Shown here piece by piece: positions 7,442-15,501 of a DNA stretch of 35,334 nt (its first letter is position 1; every line of letters starts with the position of its first letter). The translations under genes were made by a program, and so were the position numbers. Origin of the DNA: Gemmatimonadota bacterium (GTDB lineage Bacteria; Gemmatimonadota; Gemmatimonadetes; Gemmatimonadales; Gemmatimonadaceae); the NCBI GenBank assembly GCA_026387895.1, contig JAPLKT010000149.1, positions 1 through 35,334 on the forward strand, read 5' to 3'. Under the pieces are notes generated by a model. That model was given only the letters and a program-made list of their open reading frames with translations, had not been told where the DNA came from and did no database searches.

Positions 7442-8451
7442 CACCTGCTCCCAGTCAGTGTCATGTCCCATACGTGCGTCTCCCCCGGCCCGAGCCAGAG
7501 CGCGCTCCCATCGTCGACCGCGGCCGCCACTGCGCCTGTCGCGGCAAAGCAGGGCTCGATCGCAAAGTTGCAGTACGGCGTGCGGCGGCGCCTAGTCAGG
7601 CGCGCCCACAGCGAGGTGCGCGGAGGAAACGGCGACCACCCGCCACGGTTGACCCAAAGGCCGACCCACGGCGTCTGTGCACCATCCACACCGAACTCCA
7701 GCCGCTTCCCCTCTTGTTCAATCGCCAGCGTCGTGCGGCTGCGTGGCAGTTGCACGAACAGCATACACGCCTGCCCCTGCTCGAGCCCCACGAACGGGCG
7801 CGTGAGATCGCGCGGCACACCGCCAATCAGCACCTGCGGCCAGACCCGCGCCTCCATCGGCGGCATCGGCGGACCTTCTTTCGGAGCGACACTCTGCATG
7901 CCGTGGTGCGCGTCAATACGAATCTCAGCGCCCTCGGGAAGTTCAATCCGCGTTTCCGCCGTCAGTGGAAACAGCGGATGCGTCGCCCACTGAAACGGCC
8001 GTCGTACGGTCCCCGTATTGGTGAGCGCGTAGTCGAACCGCACCGCGCCCGCTGGCGTTACCGTCACCGTGCGACGCGCCCGGAATGGGTACCCGCGCCC
8101 CGTCCACTCGCAAGTTGCGCGCTGCCCCTCAGGAAGCGTTTCTATCGCCACCGCAGCGCGCTGCGCCCAGAGATCTCCATGATCCACGAGCGTGACCCCA
8201 TCCACCGTGCACGGAGCAATCGTCGGCACGCATTCATCCCATCCACCCGAGTCGGCCGCGAGTATGTAGGAGGTGGCGTCAGCTGCCGGCACCGCAAACG
8301 GAATTTCAGGATTGTGCCAGAGCCACTGACGACCGGCGATCGTCAGGTCACGAATCCGACCGCCGAGTGCGGGAATCAGGACGACGCGCGATCCGCCGCC
8401 GTGCAACTCGGCGAATCCCAGCTGCTCAGCCAATCGTGGCCGGGTCCACAC
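7441..8451 (-). CDS. Galactose mutarotase-like (aldose 1-epimerase superfamily) protein
   Basis: About 330 residues. The beta-rich sequence has the order expected for the mutarotase fold: VVLIPALGGRIRDLTIAGR, DSGGWDECVPTIAPCTVDG, LVDHGDLWAQRA, FDYALTNTGTVRRPFQWATHPLFPL (the His in THPLF matches a conserved family histidine) and a late FAIEPCFAATGAVAAAVDDGSA with the Glu typical of the C-terminal catalytic position. The substrate is unknown. The frame extends into ispH; plausible starts are GTG at 8451 or TTG at 8433, both overlapping the ispH 3' end, so translation is coupled. It is followed immediately by the DUF985 cupin. Confidence 0.8.
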   Translation of the reverse strand: MWTRPRLAEQLGFAELHGGGSRVVLIPALGGRIRDLTIAGRQWLWHNPEIPFAVPAADATSYILAADSGGWDECVPTIAPCTVDGVTLVDHGDLWAQRAAVAIETLPEGQRATCEWTGRGYPFRARRTVTVTPAGAVRFDYALTNTGTVRRPFQWATHPLFPLTAETRIELPEGAEIRIDAHHGMQSVAPKEGPPMPPMEARVWPQVLIGGVPRDLTRPFVGLEQGQACMLFVQLPRSRTTLAIEQEGKRLEFGVDGAQTPWVGLWVNRGGWSPFPPRTSLWARLTRRRRTPYCNFAIEPCFAATGAVAAAVDDGSALWLGPGETHVWDMTLTGSR

Positions 8452-9643
8452 CCCGGCTCGCAAAGACCCGCGCGACCGATTCGCCAATCTTGTTGTTCGG
8501 CGTGCTGGCGCCCGCGGTGAGCCCCACACGGATTGGCCCATCCTTCGCGAGCCATCCGATGGTCTCGACCTCTATCGTGGTGCCCGGCGCCATGTGGCGC
8601 ACAGAGCCGCGCTCGACATCCAAGCACGAGGCATCAGCGACGTGGTAGGTGGTCACGCGCTCTGCGCAAAGCGCGGCAAGCGAAATCGTGTTGCTTGAGT
8701 TGTAGCCACCCACTACCAGCATCACATCGAGCGGCTCAACCAACAGTTCGTTCACCGCATCTTGGCGGTCCTGCGTCGCGCTGCAGATCGTGTCGAAGGT
8801 GCGGAAGTGCTCGCGGATCGCGTCCTCGCCGTAGCGGCGCGCCATGGACTGCCCCACCTCGACACCAATCGCGAGCGACTCACGCGCGAGCATGGTGGTT
8901 TGGTTCGCCACGCCGATCCGCTGCAGATGCACATCGGGATCGAAGTCCGGACCCGCACACTTGGTGTACTTGGTGAGGAATGCCTCGCGCGACATGCCGC
9001 GCCCCTCGATGTAGGCGCACACCTCTTGCGCCTGCTCCATGTTGCGGACCACGAGATAGCTGCCGCCAGGATACCGCTCCACCTGCGACGCCGTCGCCCG
9101 CGTTTCCTCGTGATAGTACTTGCCATGGATCAACGACGTATAGCCGTCGCGTGCATAGGCATCCACCCGCTTCCACACATTCAGCACCGACCCGCAGGTG
9201 GTATCGACCATCACGCAGCCGATCGCACGCAGGGTCTCAAAATCACCGATGGTCACCCCGAACGCGGGCAGGATCACCACGTGCTCAGGCCGCACCTGGG
9301 AGTAGTCGAAGCCCTTGTCGTTCGCCGACAGGAACTCGATCCCCATTTCGCTCAGCTTGTTGTTGACGTGCGGGTTGTGGATGATTTCCCCCGCAAGGAA
9401 AATCCGGCGATCTGGGAACTTGGCGCGCGCTTGGTACGCGTACTCCACCGCCCGTTCGACGCCGTAGCAGAAGCCAAACTCTTTGGCCAAACGGACGGTC
9501 ACCCCTCCAGCGTCGAGCGTGTAGTCACGCGAGCGGAGAAGGTCCACCAGGCGACCGGTATAGTCGCTGGCGAGGGAGTTCTGGATCTCGGATTTGAGCC
9601 CGAATCCCTTTCGGAAATAGGTCGACGGATCGCTGGTCGGCAT
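8426..9643 (-). CDS. ispH: 4-hydroxy-3-methylbut-2-enyl diphosphate reductase, long form
   Basis: 405 residues from MPTSDPSTYF, longer than the roughly 310-residue E. coli type and resembling the long form known from cyanobacteria and plants. It catalyses the last step of the MEP isoprenoid pathway, reducing HMBPP to IPP and DMAPP. The three cysteines that hold the iron-sulfur cluster are visible in FGFCYGVERA, DTTCGSVLNV and DTICSATQDRQ; other core runs are LAGEIIHNPHVNNKL and VVGGYNSSNT. The frame extends to 9694, but the ATG at 9643 better matches the family start. It follows a thioesterase gene on the same strand by 55 nt and overlaps the mutarotase-like gene. Confidence 0.95.
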   Translation of the reverse strand: MPTSDPSTYFRKGFGLKSEIQNSLASDYTGRLVDLLRSRDYTLDAGGVTVRLAKEFGFCYGVERAVEYAYQARAKFPDRRIFLAGEIIHNPHVNNKLSEMGIEFLSANDKGFDYSQVRPEHVVILPAFGVTIGDFETLRAIGCVMVDTTCGSVLNVWKRVDAYARDGYTSLIHGKYYHEETRATASQVERYPGGSYLVVRNMEQAQEVCAYIEGRGMSREAFLTKYTKCAGPDFDPDVHLQRIGVANQTTMLARESLAIGVEVGQSMARRYGEDAIREHFRTFDTICSATQDRQDAVNELLVEPLDVMLVVGGYNSSNTISLAALCAERVTTYHVADASCLDVERGSVRHMAPGTTIEVETIGWLAKDGPIRVGLTAGASTPNNKIGESVARVFASRGVDPATIG

Positions 9644-9698
9644 CGTGAACGAAAGATAGCCGAATCGGGGCGATTTTGCCGTACCGAGGACCACCCGG

Positions 9699-10148
9699 CT
9701 AGGCGCTAAACTGCAGCAGCTTCTCCCGGACGTCGTCGGGGAGCGGCTGGGGGGTCATGGACTCCTTGTGCACGCTGACCACCGTGAGTGCACCACTGGC
9801 ACGGTGGACCATGTCTTCGGCCCGGTGGACATCAAACCGGATGGTGATCGCCGTCCGCCCAACCCGTGCGAACCAGCTCCGGACCACGACCTCTTCGTCG
9901 AGCTCCGCCGGCGAGTGGAACTCTGCCTCGAGCGCCTTGCGAGGAATCCACACCCCACGCCCCAATCGGAGCTCTTTGAACGGGAGCCCCGCCGCCCGAA
10001 ACAGTTCTTCCTCCCCGACCTGAAAGAGCCGGACGTACGCCCCATAGTAGATGATCCCGAACGGGTCACTGTCGTTCCAGCGCACCCGCTCCGTTGTTTC
10101 TACGGTTCGGGCGGGCGGAAGGGAATGCAGGAGAGAGGGACGAGTCAT
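9699..10148 (-). CDS. YbgC/FadM-type acyl-CoA thioesterase (4HBT hotdog fold)
   Basis: 149 residues, a single hotdog domain. The catalytic-loop region reads RVRWNDSDPFGIIYYGAYVRLFQVGEEELF, matching the family pattern V.W.D.D..G..YY..Y, where the second Asp is the catalytic residue. Further runs are IPRKALEAEFHSPAELDEEV and VGRTAITIRFDV. It would hydrolyse acyl-CoA or hydroxybenzoyl-CoA-type thioesters in the cytoplasm; the substrate cannot be told. It is first in the ispH group on the minus strand; 10149-10281 upstream holds no clear gene. Confidence 0.88.
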   Translation of the reverse strand: MTRPSLLHSLPPARTVETTERVRWNDSDPFGIIYYGAYVRLFQVGEEELFRAAGLPFKELRLGRGVWIPRKALEAEFHSPAELDEEVVVRSWFARVGRTAITIRFDVHRAEDMVHRASGALTVVSVHKESMTPQPLPDDVREKLLQFSA

Positions 10149-10281
10149 CGCGATCCTTCTGGTGCTGTTAAAAGGCAGGGAAAGCCCTCTGCTGGATACA
10201 CAGGTTTTCCGACAGCTTGCGTGTGACGAACTGGTAATCTACCGACACAGGAAGAGTGCCGACGCATCGCACTCAGTTCTC

Positions 10282-10842
10282 TTATGCCCAGTACTCCGGC
10301 GTCAGAAACGGCGCGAGCGCGTACGTCACCAGTATTTCATATGCCCGCTGCCGATCGACGAGTCCTGCCGTGAGGATTCCCACAGCGCCGGCTCCATGCT
10401 TGGTGTTGTGTTGCGCGACGAGTGCGTCAATCGCATGGCCCAACTCCATCCCATCACGAATCATCGCGGCCACACTCGGCGGAAGCGGCATCGCCAGCGA
10501 ACCGCCTGTCCACACCCGGCCGGTCCGATCCACCACCACCGCCCAGGCACAACAGCGCATCCCCTCCGCGCTGTCCACGCAGCCACCCTCGATCCCTACC
10601 GCCAGGTCAGCACCCGTGGCGGCGAGCGCCGCTTCCGCACGATTGCGTGCCCCACGAATCGTCTCCTCGTCCCCCATGGGTTGGTCGGGGACCTGCGATG
10701 GCACCGCAACGCTGGTAAAGTGCGCGTGCGACGCCAACGGCTCCAGCACCGCGCGGGCCGCAGCCACCTTCACCGGATTGAGTGAGCCAACAGCAATGGT
10801 GCGAATGTCGGACAGCAGCATAAGATCGCGGATGAGGTTCAC
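10282..10842 (-). CDS. Non-canonical purine NTP phosphatase (YjjX-like inosine/xanthosine triphosphatase)
   Basis: 186 residues. The YjjX/ITPase-like fold is shown by IAVGSLNPVKVAAARAVL at the N-terminus (substrate-binding N-P-x-K-x-x-A), VPSQVPDQPMGDEETIRGARNRAE, and DLAVGIEGGCVDSAEG with the conserved acidic/glycine loop. C-terminal HNTKHGAGAVGILTAGLVDR is also typical. The family removes ITP/XTP from the nucleotide pool. Start at 10842 or the internal Met at 10821, which is closer to the usual N-terminus. It is divergent from the CGNR gene across 78 bp containing a near-palindrome TGTCACGTTACA (10881-10892). Confidence 0.88.
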   Translation of the reverse strand: MNLIRDLMLLSDIRTIAVGSLNPVKVAAARAVLEPLASHAHFTSVAVPSQVPDQPMGDEETIRGARNRAEAALAATGADLAVGIEGGCVDSAEGMRCCAWAVVVDRTGRVWTGGSLAMPLPPSVAAMIRDGMELGHAIDALVAQHNTKHGAGAVGILTAGLVDRQRAYEILVTYALAPFLTPEYWA

Positions 10843-10920
10843 CGACCAGTTGCTACAAAGAGCGCACGTCCCGAAAGGTATGTCACGTTACATTTCTTCC
10901 TACACCCTAGGCGAGTCCTC

Positions 10921-11586
10921 ATGTCCGTCCTCCAGCCTACTACGACCATCCTTGCATCGACGCCGGAGCCACTGATTTTCGTTGGCGAGCGACTCTGGCT
11001 CGACTTCGTCAACAGCGACGACACCAATCGCGCGCGCCGCGCGGGACGCGCGGGACGGAGTGACTCCCTCGATTCGTTCGACGGCTTTATCGGATGGCTC
11101 TCTGCCGCCCGCGTCCTCGACGCCGAACGCTCGGCCTCGATGTTGCGACGAGCGCAGCAGCAGCCGACAGCCGCGAGTGCGGCGGTCCACGAAGCGCGAC
11201 GCATCCGCAACGTGCTCCGGGCGCTCGCCGAAAAAGGGACGGACGAGAGCGATCGGGCCACACAACTCGCCATCGGCGAGATCAACCGCATCCTCGGACG
11301 CAGCGCCGGCACGCGCCGCGTTGAGTCGCGAGCCGACGGCGGCTTCGTGCGCAACTTCGTCACCGTGGGTGATGTTTTTGCTGGCCTGTTGATCCCAGTC
11401 ATCGAGTCGGCGGCTGACGCGCTCGTCTTAGGGGAACTCCTCCGCGTCCGCCAATGCGCAGACTCGGGCTGCGCGCGGGTGTTTTACGACGCCAGTCGCA
11501 ACGGCAAGCGCCGCTGGTGCGAAATGGCGACCTGCGGCAACCGCGCCAAGGCGGCACGGCACCGCCGCAAGATCAAACGAGGGTGA
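10921..11586 (+). CDS. CGNR zinc-finger (ABATE-domain) putative transcriptional regulator
   Basis: 221 residues. The N-terminal half has the stress-linked ABATE-type run FVGERLWLDFVNSDD and a helical domain. The C-terminal zinc finger reads RQCADSGCARVFYDASRNGKRRW followed by CEMATCGNRAKAARHRR, with the four Cys ligands and the name-giving CGNR motif; the basic tail should contact DNA. Target genes are unknown. Start ATG 10921; no strong ribosome site. The last 14 bp overlap convergently with the end of the ECF sigma gene, so the two cannot be transcribed fully at once without antisense overlap. Confidence 0.9.
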   Translation: MSVLQPTTTILASTPEPLIFVGERLWLDFVNSDDTNRARRAGRAGRSDSLDSFDGFIGWLSAARVLDAERSASMLRRAQQQPTAASAAVHEARRIRNVLRALAEKGTDESDRATQLAIGEINRILGRSAGTRRVESRADGGFVRNFVTVGDVFAGLLIPVIESAADALVLGELLRVRQCADSGCARVFYDASRNGKRRWCEMATCGNRAKAARHRRKIKRG

Positions 11587-12217
11587 GAACCTCCGCTTCA
11601 TCAGCCAAGGATTCCACGTCCAACGCACGGGCCTGCGCGTCGCGCGGCTTGATGTACCCCATCTCCACGGCGTAGCCCACCAGCTCCTTCTGCAGAATCC
11701 GCCGCCCGCGGAACAGACGCGACTTCACCGTTCCCTCAGGCACCTGCAGCAACTGCGCAATCTCGGCGTACCGCATACCGTGCAGGTCGCTCATCACCAC
11801 CGCCGCACGGTACTCGTCCGGCAGATCGGCGATTGCGCCTGTGATTTCCTCGTCAAGGAACGAATCGTAGAACGCCCCCTCGGGGTTCGCTTCGCCCACG
11901 GCGTTCAGCAGCGCCCAGCCATCCTCGTCCTCCGGCGCCTGCACCTCACGCGCGTCAACACGCCGCTTCCGGCTCACAAACACGTGATAGAGAATCGTGA
12001 AGAGCCACGCGCGGATATTCGTCCCCAGTCGGTACTGCTCCCACCGCTGGAACGCACGGAGCATCGTGTCCGACACCAAATCCTCGGCGTCGTCACGCGC
12101 TTTGGTGAGCTTCAGCGCAAAACTGTAGAGCGCCCCGAGTTGCGCGAGCGCTTCTTGGTCGAACCGTGCCCGCCGCGGATCACGCGGCATGAGTCCAGTC
12201 AATACGTTGGCGATCAT
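11573..12217 (-). CDS. ECF-type RNA polymerase sigma factor
   Basis: 214 residues. Region 2 is visible as ARDDAEDLVSDTMLRAFQRWEQY and IRAWLFTILYHVFVSRKRR; region 4 as LPDEYRAAVVMSDLHGMRYAEIAQLL followed by the recognition helix VPEGTVKSRLFRGRRIL. A 35-residue tail follows region 4. The start codon overlaps the stop of the TetR gene (ATGA, 12214-12217), so sigma factor and TetR regulator are translated together. No anti-sigma gene is next to it, which is unusual for ECF factors; control probably comes from the TetR protein acting on the shared promoter (inference). Confidence 0.92.
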   Translation of the reverse strand: MIANVLTGLMPRDPRRARFDQEALAQLGALYSFALKLTKARDDAEDLVSDTMLRAFQRWEQYRLGTNIRAWLFTILYHVFVSRKRRVDAREVQAPEDEDGWALLNAVGEANPEGAFYDSFLDEEITGAIADLPDEYRAAVVMSDLHGMRYAEIAQLLQVPEGTVKSRLFRGRRILQKELVGYAVEMGYIKPRDAQARALDVESLADEAEVLTLV

Positions 12218-12807
12218 TGGATTGTGAGAGGCTTTTGGTGGCTAGCGACGAACCGCTTGAGATCCAGTCCGACTCCCCGCACGATCGCGACGTCGCGCTT
12301 CATGCGCGCCATCTGGGTCGCCCCTTCGAGAGTCGAGATAATGAAGCGCGCGAGCCGCTGCGATGACACATCGGGGATCAACTCGTCCTGCGCCTGTTCA
12401 ATCACGTCCTGTAGCTGGTCGCTCCACACACGAAACACCTGGGCAATGCGCAGGCGGAACCCCTCATCGAGGTCGCCCATCTCGGTGGCCCACGTGCCAA
12501 ATGGCGACAGACCATCGGGCGTCTCGAGCTGCAACTCGACAATCGCATCGATGAATGCGTACAACCGATCCATCGGCGGACGCACAGTGTCGCGCAGAAT
12601 CGTCAACCCACGCTCGGCGACACGATCGAACTGCCGAGTGATGACCTCGTGTCCGAGCTGCTCTTTCGAGGCGAAGTAGTGGTAGAAGTGGCTCTTGCCA
12701 CTCAGCCCAGCACAGCTGATGAGTTCATCGACGGAGGTCTTGGCATAGCCCTTGGTGCCAATGAGCGCTGCTGCGGCGTCGAGAATTTGCATGCGTCGAG
12801 TGTTCAC
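12214..12807 (-). CDS. TetR/AcrR family transcriptional regulator
   Basis: 197 residues. The N-terminal helix-turn-helix reads ILDAAAALIGTKGYAKTSVDELI, then CAGLSGKSHFYHYFASKEQLGHEV, the standard TetR DNA-binding signature. The C-terminal ligand-binding domain is helical with no recognisable ligand class. The frame opens with GTG at 12807, near the predicted transcription start and possibly leaderless; ATG at 12792 is the alternative. It is cotranscribed with the ECF sigma gene (4-bp overlap). An operator palindrome lies between its -35 and -10, so autorepression is likely. Confidence 0.92.
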   Translation of the reverse strand: MNTRRMQILDAAAALIGTKGYAKTSVDELISCAGLSGKSHFYHYFASKEQLGHEVITRQFDRVAERGLTILRDTVRPPMDRLYAFIDAIVELQLETPDGLSPFGTWATEMGDLDEGFRLRIAQVFRVWSDQLQDVIEQAQDELIPDVSSQRLARFIISTLEGATQMARMKRDVAIVRGVGLDLKRFVASHQKPLTIQ

Positions 12808-12813
12808 CCCTCG

Positions 12814-12842
12814 AAACTAGGACTACCGAGTCCTAAGTACAA
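12814..12842 (-). promoter_or_regulatory. tetR-sigma promoter with operator 1 between -35 and -10
   Basis: On the minus strand, -35 TTGTAC (12842-12837) and -10 TAGTTT (12819-12814) are separated by 17 bp. The spacer is almost wholly filled by TAGGACT-N4-AGTCCTA (12818-12835), a perfect 7-bp inverted repeat. Such a position would block polymerase when a TetR dimer binds. Transcription would begin near the GTG start. Confidence 0.65.
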
Positions 12843-12862
12843 GCGGTACAGTCGGAAATGCA

Positions 12863-12874
12863 GTAACCTGTTAC
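12863..12874. promoter_or_regulatory. Perfect GTAAC-CT-GTTAC palindrome between the two operators
   Basis: A 12-bp inverted repeat lies between operators 1 and 2. Its sequence differs from theirs, so it may be a site for another regulator. Short enough that chance cannot be excluded. Confidence 0.35.
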
Positions 12875-12894
12875 AATTCAACAAGTTAGACGCA

Positions 12895-12916
12895 ATTAGG
12901 ACTCAAAAGTCCTAAT
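12895..12916. promoter_or_regulatory. Operator 2: ATTAGGACT-CAAA-AGTCCTAAT
   Basis: A perfect 9-bp inverted repeat sharing both 7-bp half-sites and the 4-bp spacing with operator 1, located 79 bp further from tetR. Two matching sites suggest cooperative binding or looping. It also lies 3 bp after the stop codon of the isomerase-like gene, so it could double as a weak hairpin in that transcript, but the shared sequence favours an operator. Confidence 0.6.
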
Positions 12917-12919
12917 CGA

Positions 12920-13807
12920 TTACACCGTGCAAATCTCGGCGGCCTGACGCAGCGACGCCATCGGATCGCGACGGGGCACAAACTCGTGCGCCACGTACCC
13001 CGCGTACCCCGAATCCGCGATCACCTGTGCCACCCGCCGGTAGTTCAGTTCCTGCGTCTCGTCGATCTCATTGCGCCCCGGAACGCCGCCGGTATGGAAG
13101 TGCCCGATATGCGGGAGGTTCGCCTTGATCGTATCGATCACGTTCCCCTCCATGATCTGCATGTGGTAGATGTCGTACAACAGCTTCACCCGCGGCGACC
13201 CCACGCCCTTCACCACCGCCGCACCAAATGCGGTGCTGTCGGCTTGGTAATCCTTGTGGTCGACCTTGCTGTTCAACAGCTCCAAACACAGCGTCACCCC
13301 GTGCTTCTCCGCCAACGGCGCGAGCCGCTTGAGCCCCACAATGCAGTTCCCCACTCCCTCAGCGTCACCCATCCCGCCGCGATTCCCACTAAAGCACACA
13401 ATGTTCGGCACGCCGGCCGCTGCCGCCGCCGGAATCATCTTCTCCGCGTCGACCACGAGTTGATCGTGCTGGTTCGGCCGGTTGAATCCCTTGGGAATCG
13501 TGCCGAAGCCATTGGCCATAGCACAGACGAGTCCATGCTGTTTGGGGACCCCCCAGTCCTTCTCGTCGAGCAAGTCGATGGCGACCAATCCCATCCCCTT
13601 CGCCGCCTCGCACAGCTCGTCGAGCGTGCTCTTGCCGTAGCACCAGCGACTCACGCTCTGCTTAAGCCGACCTGCGCGCGTGTCCGTGCGCGCGGTAGCT
13701 CGCGCGGTAGCTCGCGCGGCAGCTCGCGCGGCAGCTCGCGCCGCCGCGGGCAACGCGCCCAACGCCGCCGCGCCCGCGAGCGCACTCAACGCGTCACGCC
13801 GCTTCAC
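12920..13807 (-). CDS. Exported hydroxypyruvate isomerase-like TIM-barrel protein
   Basis: 295 residues. The N-terminus MKRRDALSALAGAAALGALPAAARA looks like a Tat signal, extended by a DNA-repeat-encoded run of ARAA/ARAT units (about residues 23-38). The rest is an AP-endonuclease-2/xylose-isomerase-like barrel: SVSRWCYGKSTLDELCEAAKGMGLVAIDLL, VCFSGNRGGMGDAEGVGNC, LLNSKVDHKDYQAD, LLYDIYHMQIMEGN, IGHFHTGGVPGRNEI, and a late YVAHEFVPRRDP; the Glu, Asp and His residues there are probable metal ligands. Such proteins isomerise small sugars or keto acids, here in the periplasm. It overlaps the GMC oxidoreductase gene by 4 bp, so the substrate probably belongs to the same sugar-oxidation route. Confidence 0.88.
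   Translation of the reverse strand: MKRRDALSALAGAAALGALPAAARAAARAAARATARATARTDTRAGRLKQSVSRWCYGKSTLDELCEAAKGMGLVAIDLLDEKDWGVPKQHGLVCAMANGFGTIPKGFNRPNQHDQLVVDAEKMIPAAAAAGVPNIVCFSGNRGGMGDAEGVGNCIVGLKRLAPLAEKHGVTLCLELLNSKVDHKDYQADSTAFGAAVVKGVGSPRVKLLYDIYHMQIMEGNVIDTIKANLPHIGHFHTGGVPGRNEIDETQELNYRRVAQVIADSGYAGYVAHEFVPRRDPMASLRQAAEICTV
13692..13739. repeat. 12-bp x 4 in-frame minisatellite in a signal peptide
   Basis: Two copies of GCGGTAGCTCGC are followed by two of GCGGCAGCTCGC. On the coding (minus) strand they give repeated Ala-Arg-Ala-Ala/Thr just after the hydrophobic part of the export signal of the isomerase-like protein. Copy-number change would keep the frame. Confidence 0.92.
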
Positions 13808-15495
13808 AACGCCCCTCGTTTCATCTCGGCCGCTGCATGTGCGGCGGCGCGCGCCGTGAGCGCCATGTACGTGATGCTCGGATTCTGACAGCCATTACTC
13901 GCCATCGCGGCCCCGTCCGTCACAAAGAGGTTCTTCACCTCCCACGCCTGATTCCACTGATTGAGCACGCCGTCCTCCGGCGTCTTGCTCATGCGAGCGC
14001 CGCCCATCTCGTGAATGCAGTGTCCCGGCGGATTACTCGACCCGTGCGCACTGATGTCTTCACAACCGGCCGCCTCAAGCATCTCCACCATGGCCGTCTT
14101 CATGTGCTGGTCCATGGCCTTCTCGTTGTCGCGCCACCGCACGTCGATATGCGCCGCGGGAATCCCCCACTTGTCCTTCACCGTGGGATCGAGCGTGATC
14201 CGGTTCGCCTCGTGCGGCAACGTTTCGCCCCAGCCACTCGCCGAGAGCCCCCACGGACCGAGGTCGTCAATAAGCGTGTTCTTGAAGGAGGCGCCGTAGC
14301 CGGGCATCGAACTCCCACGCCCCCATCCACCGCGACCACCGCCCCCCTGCATACCGTACCCGCGGAGAAAGTCCTTCTCCTCACGCTTCACATTCGTAAA
14401 CCGCGCGATGTAGATGCCGTTGGGACGATGCCCGATAGTCTTCTTGTCGAGGAACCCAGGCATCCGTCCACTCGCGCCGGACCCGTAGTGATGGTCCATC
14501 ACATACTTCCCCAACGTGCCACTCGCATTGCCCATGCCATCGGGAAAGTGATTGCTTTTGCTGTTGAGCAGGAGACGCACACTCTCGATCGTGCTGGCGC
14601 AGAGAAAGACGACCTTGGCCTCAAACTCGATGCTCTCCATCGACTTCGCATCGATCACACGGACGCCACGCGCCTTCCCCTTCTTGGCGTCGTACAACAC
14701 TTCGGCCACCACACTCCACGGACGCAACGTGAGACGTCCCGTCTTACGGGCGGCCGGCAGCGTGGAGCCGATCGAGTTGAAATACGAGTGTGTCACGCAG
14801 CCGCGTTCGCACGGTCCGCAGTAGTGACACGCGAGCCGCCCGTTGTGATTTTCCGTGAGAATCGCGGCACGTCCAATTGTCATCACCCGCTCGCCACCGA
14901 ACTTCTTGAGGATCTGTTCGCGTCCGTGGCGCTCACTCGCGCTCATGGCCATCGGTGGTAGAAACTCGCCATCTGGCAGCTGACTGAGCCCCTCTTTCGC
15001 CCCGGTCACACCGATGAACTTCTCGACGTGCGAATACCACGGCGCGATGTCCGTGTAGCGAATCGGCCAATCGTTGCCATGCCCGTCTTTGGCGTTCGCC
15101 TCGAAGTCGAGATCGCTCCAGCGATACACCTGACGTCCCCACATGATCGACCGGCCACCCACCTGCCGCCCGCGGAAAAACTTGAAGGGCGCGTCCGCCG
15201 GGGTGGTGTACGGATTGTCGTTGTCGTTCACAAAGAACTTGTGCCCGGCCTCGTCGCAGGCGTAGCACTCGCGCTGCACGGGATGTTCGGCGGCGAGAAT
15301 CTTCCGATCACCCCAGCCGCGAAAATGCATCTCCCACGGCTGCACATGCTCGGTGAAATCGGTCGCGTCCACTGGGCCACCAGCCTCGAGCACGAGCGTG
15401 CGCAGCCCGCGCTCGGTGAGCTCCTTGGCCGCCCAGCCACCGCTGATGCCACTGCCCACGACGATCGCGTCGTACACCTGTTTCTTCGGGGTCAT
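13804..15495 (-). CDS. GMC family FAD-dependent oxidoreductase
   Basis: 563 residues. The FAD-binding Rossmann motif is DAIVVGSGISGGWAAKEL (about residues 10-27); further family marks are FFRGRQVGGRSIMWGRQV, the active-site region GHCIHEMGGARM, and the closing NPSITYMALTARAA. A Cys cluster CHYCGPCERGC in mid-protein resembles the cluster-binding hinge known from some FAD-dependent sugar dehydrogenases. A Gly-rich loop (GGGGRGGWGRGS) is unusual. It would oxidise a sugar or polyol. The gene starts 6 nt after the subunit-3 gene, which carries the Tat signal, and has none itself, so it is probably exported as a complex partner. No cytochrome c subunit gene is adjacent. Confidence 0.93.
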   Translation of the reverse strand: MTPKKQVYDAIVVGSGISGGWAAKELTERGLRTLVLEAGGPVDATDFTEHVQPWEMHFRGWGDRKILAAEHPVQRECYACDEAGHKFFVNDNDNPYTTPADAPFKFFRGRQVGGRSIMWGRQVYRWSDLDFEANAKDGHGNDWPIRYTDIAPWYSHVEKFIGVTGAKEGLSQLPDGEFLPPMAMSASERHGREQILKKFGGERVMTIGRAAILTENHNGRLACHYCGPCERGCVTHSYFNSIGSTLPAARKTGRLTLRPWSVVAEVLYDAKKGKARGVRVIDAKSMESIEFEAKVVFLCASTIESVRLLLNSKSNHFPDGMGNASGTLGKYVMDHHYGSGASGRMPGFLDKKTIGHRPNGIYIARFTNVKREEKDFLRGYGMQGGGGRGGWGRGSSMPGYGASFKNTLIDDLGPWGLSASGWGETLPHEANRITLDPTVKDKWGIPAAHIDVRWRDNEKAMDQHMKTAMVEMLEAAGCEDISAHGSSNPPGHCIHEMGGARMSKTPEDGVLNQWNQAWEVKNLFVTDGAAMASNGCQNPSITYMALTARAAAHAAAEMKRGAL

Positions 15496-15501
15496 GGTCC
15501 G

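Noticed and set aside
12895..12916. Intrinsic terminator of the isomerase-like gene
   Set aside because: The stem is AT-rich, lacks a T-run on the minus strand, and its half-sites are identical to the palindrome in the tetR promoter, so an operator is the better reading.
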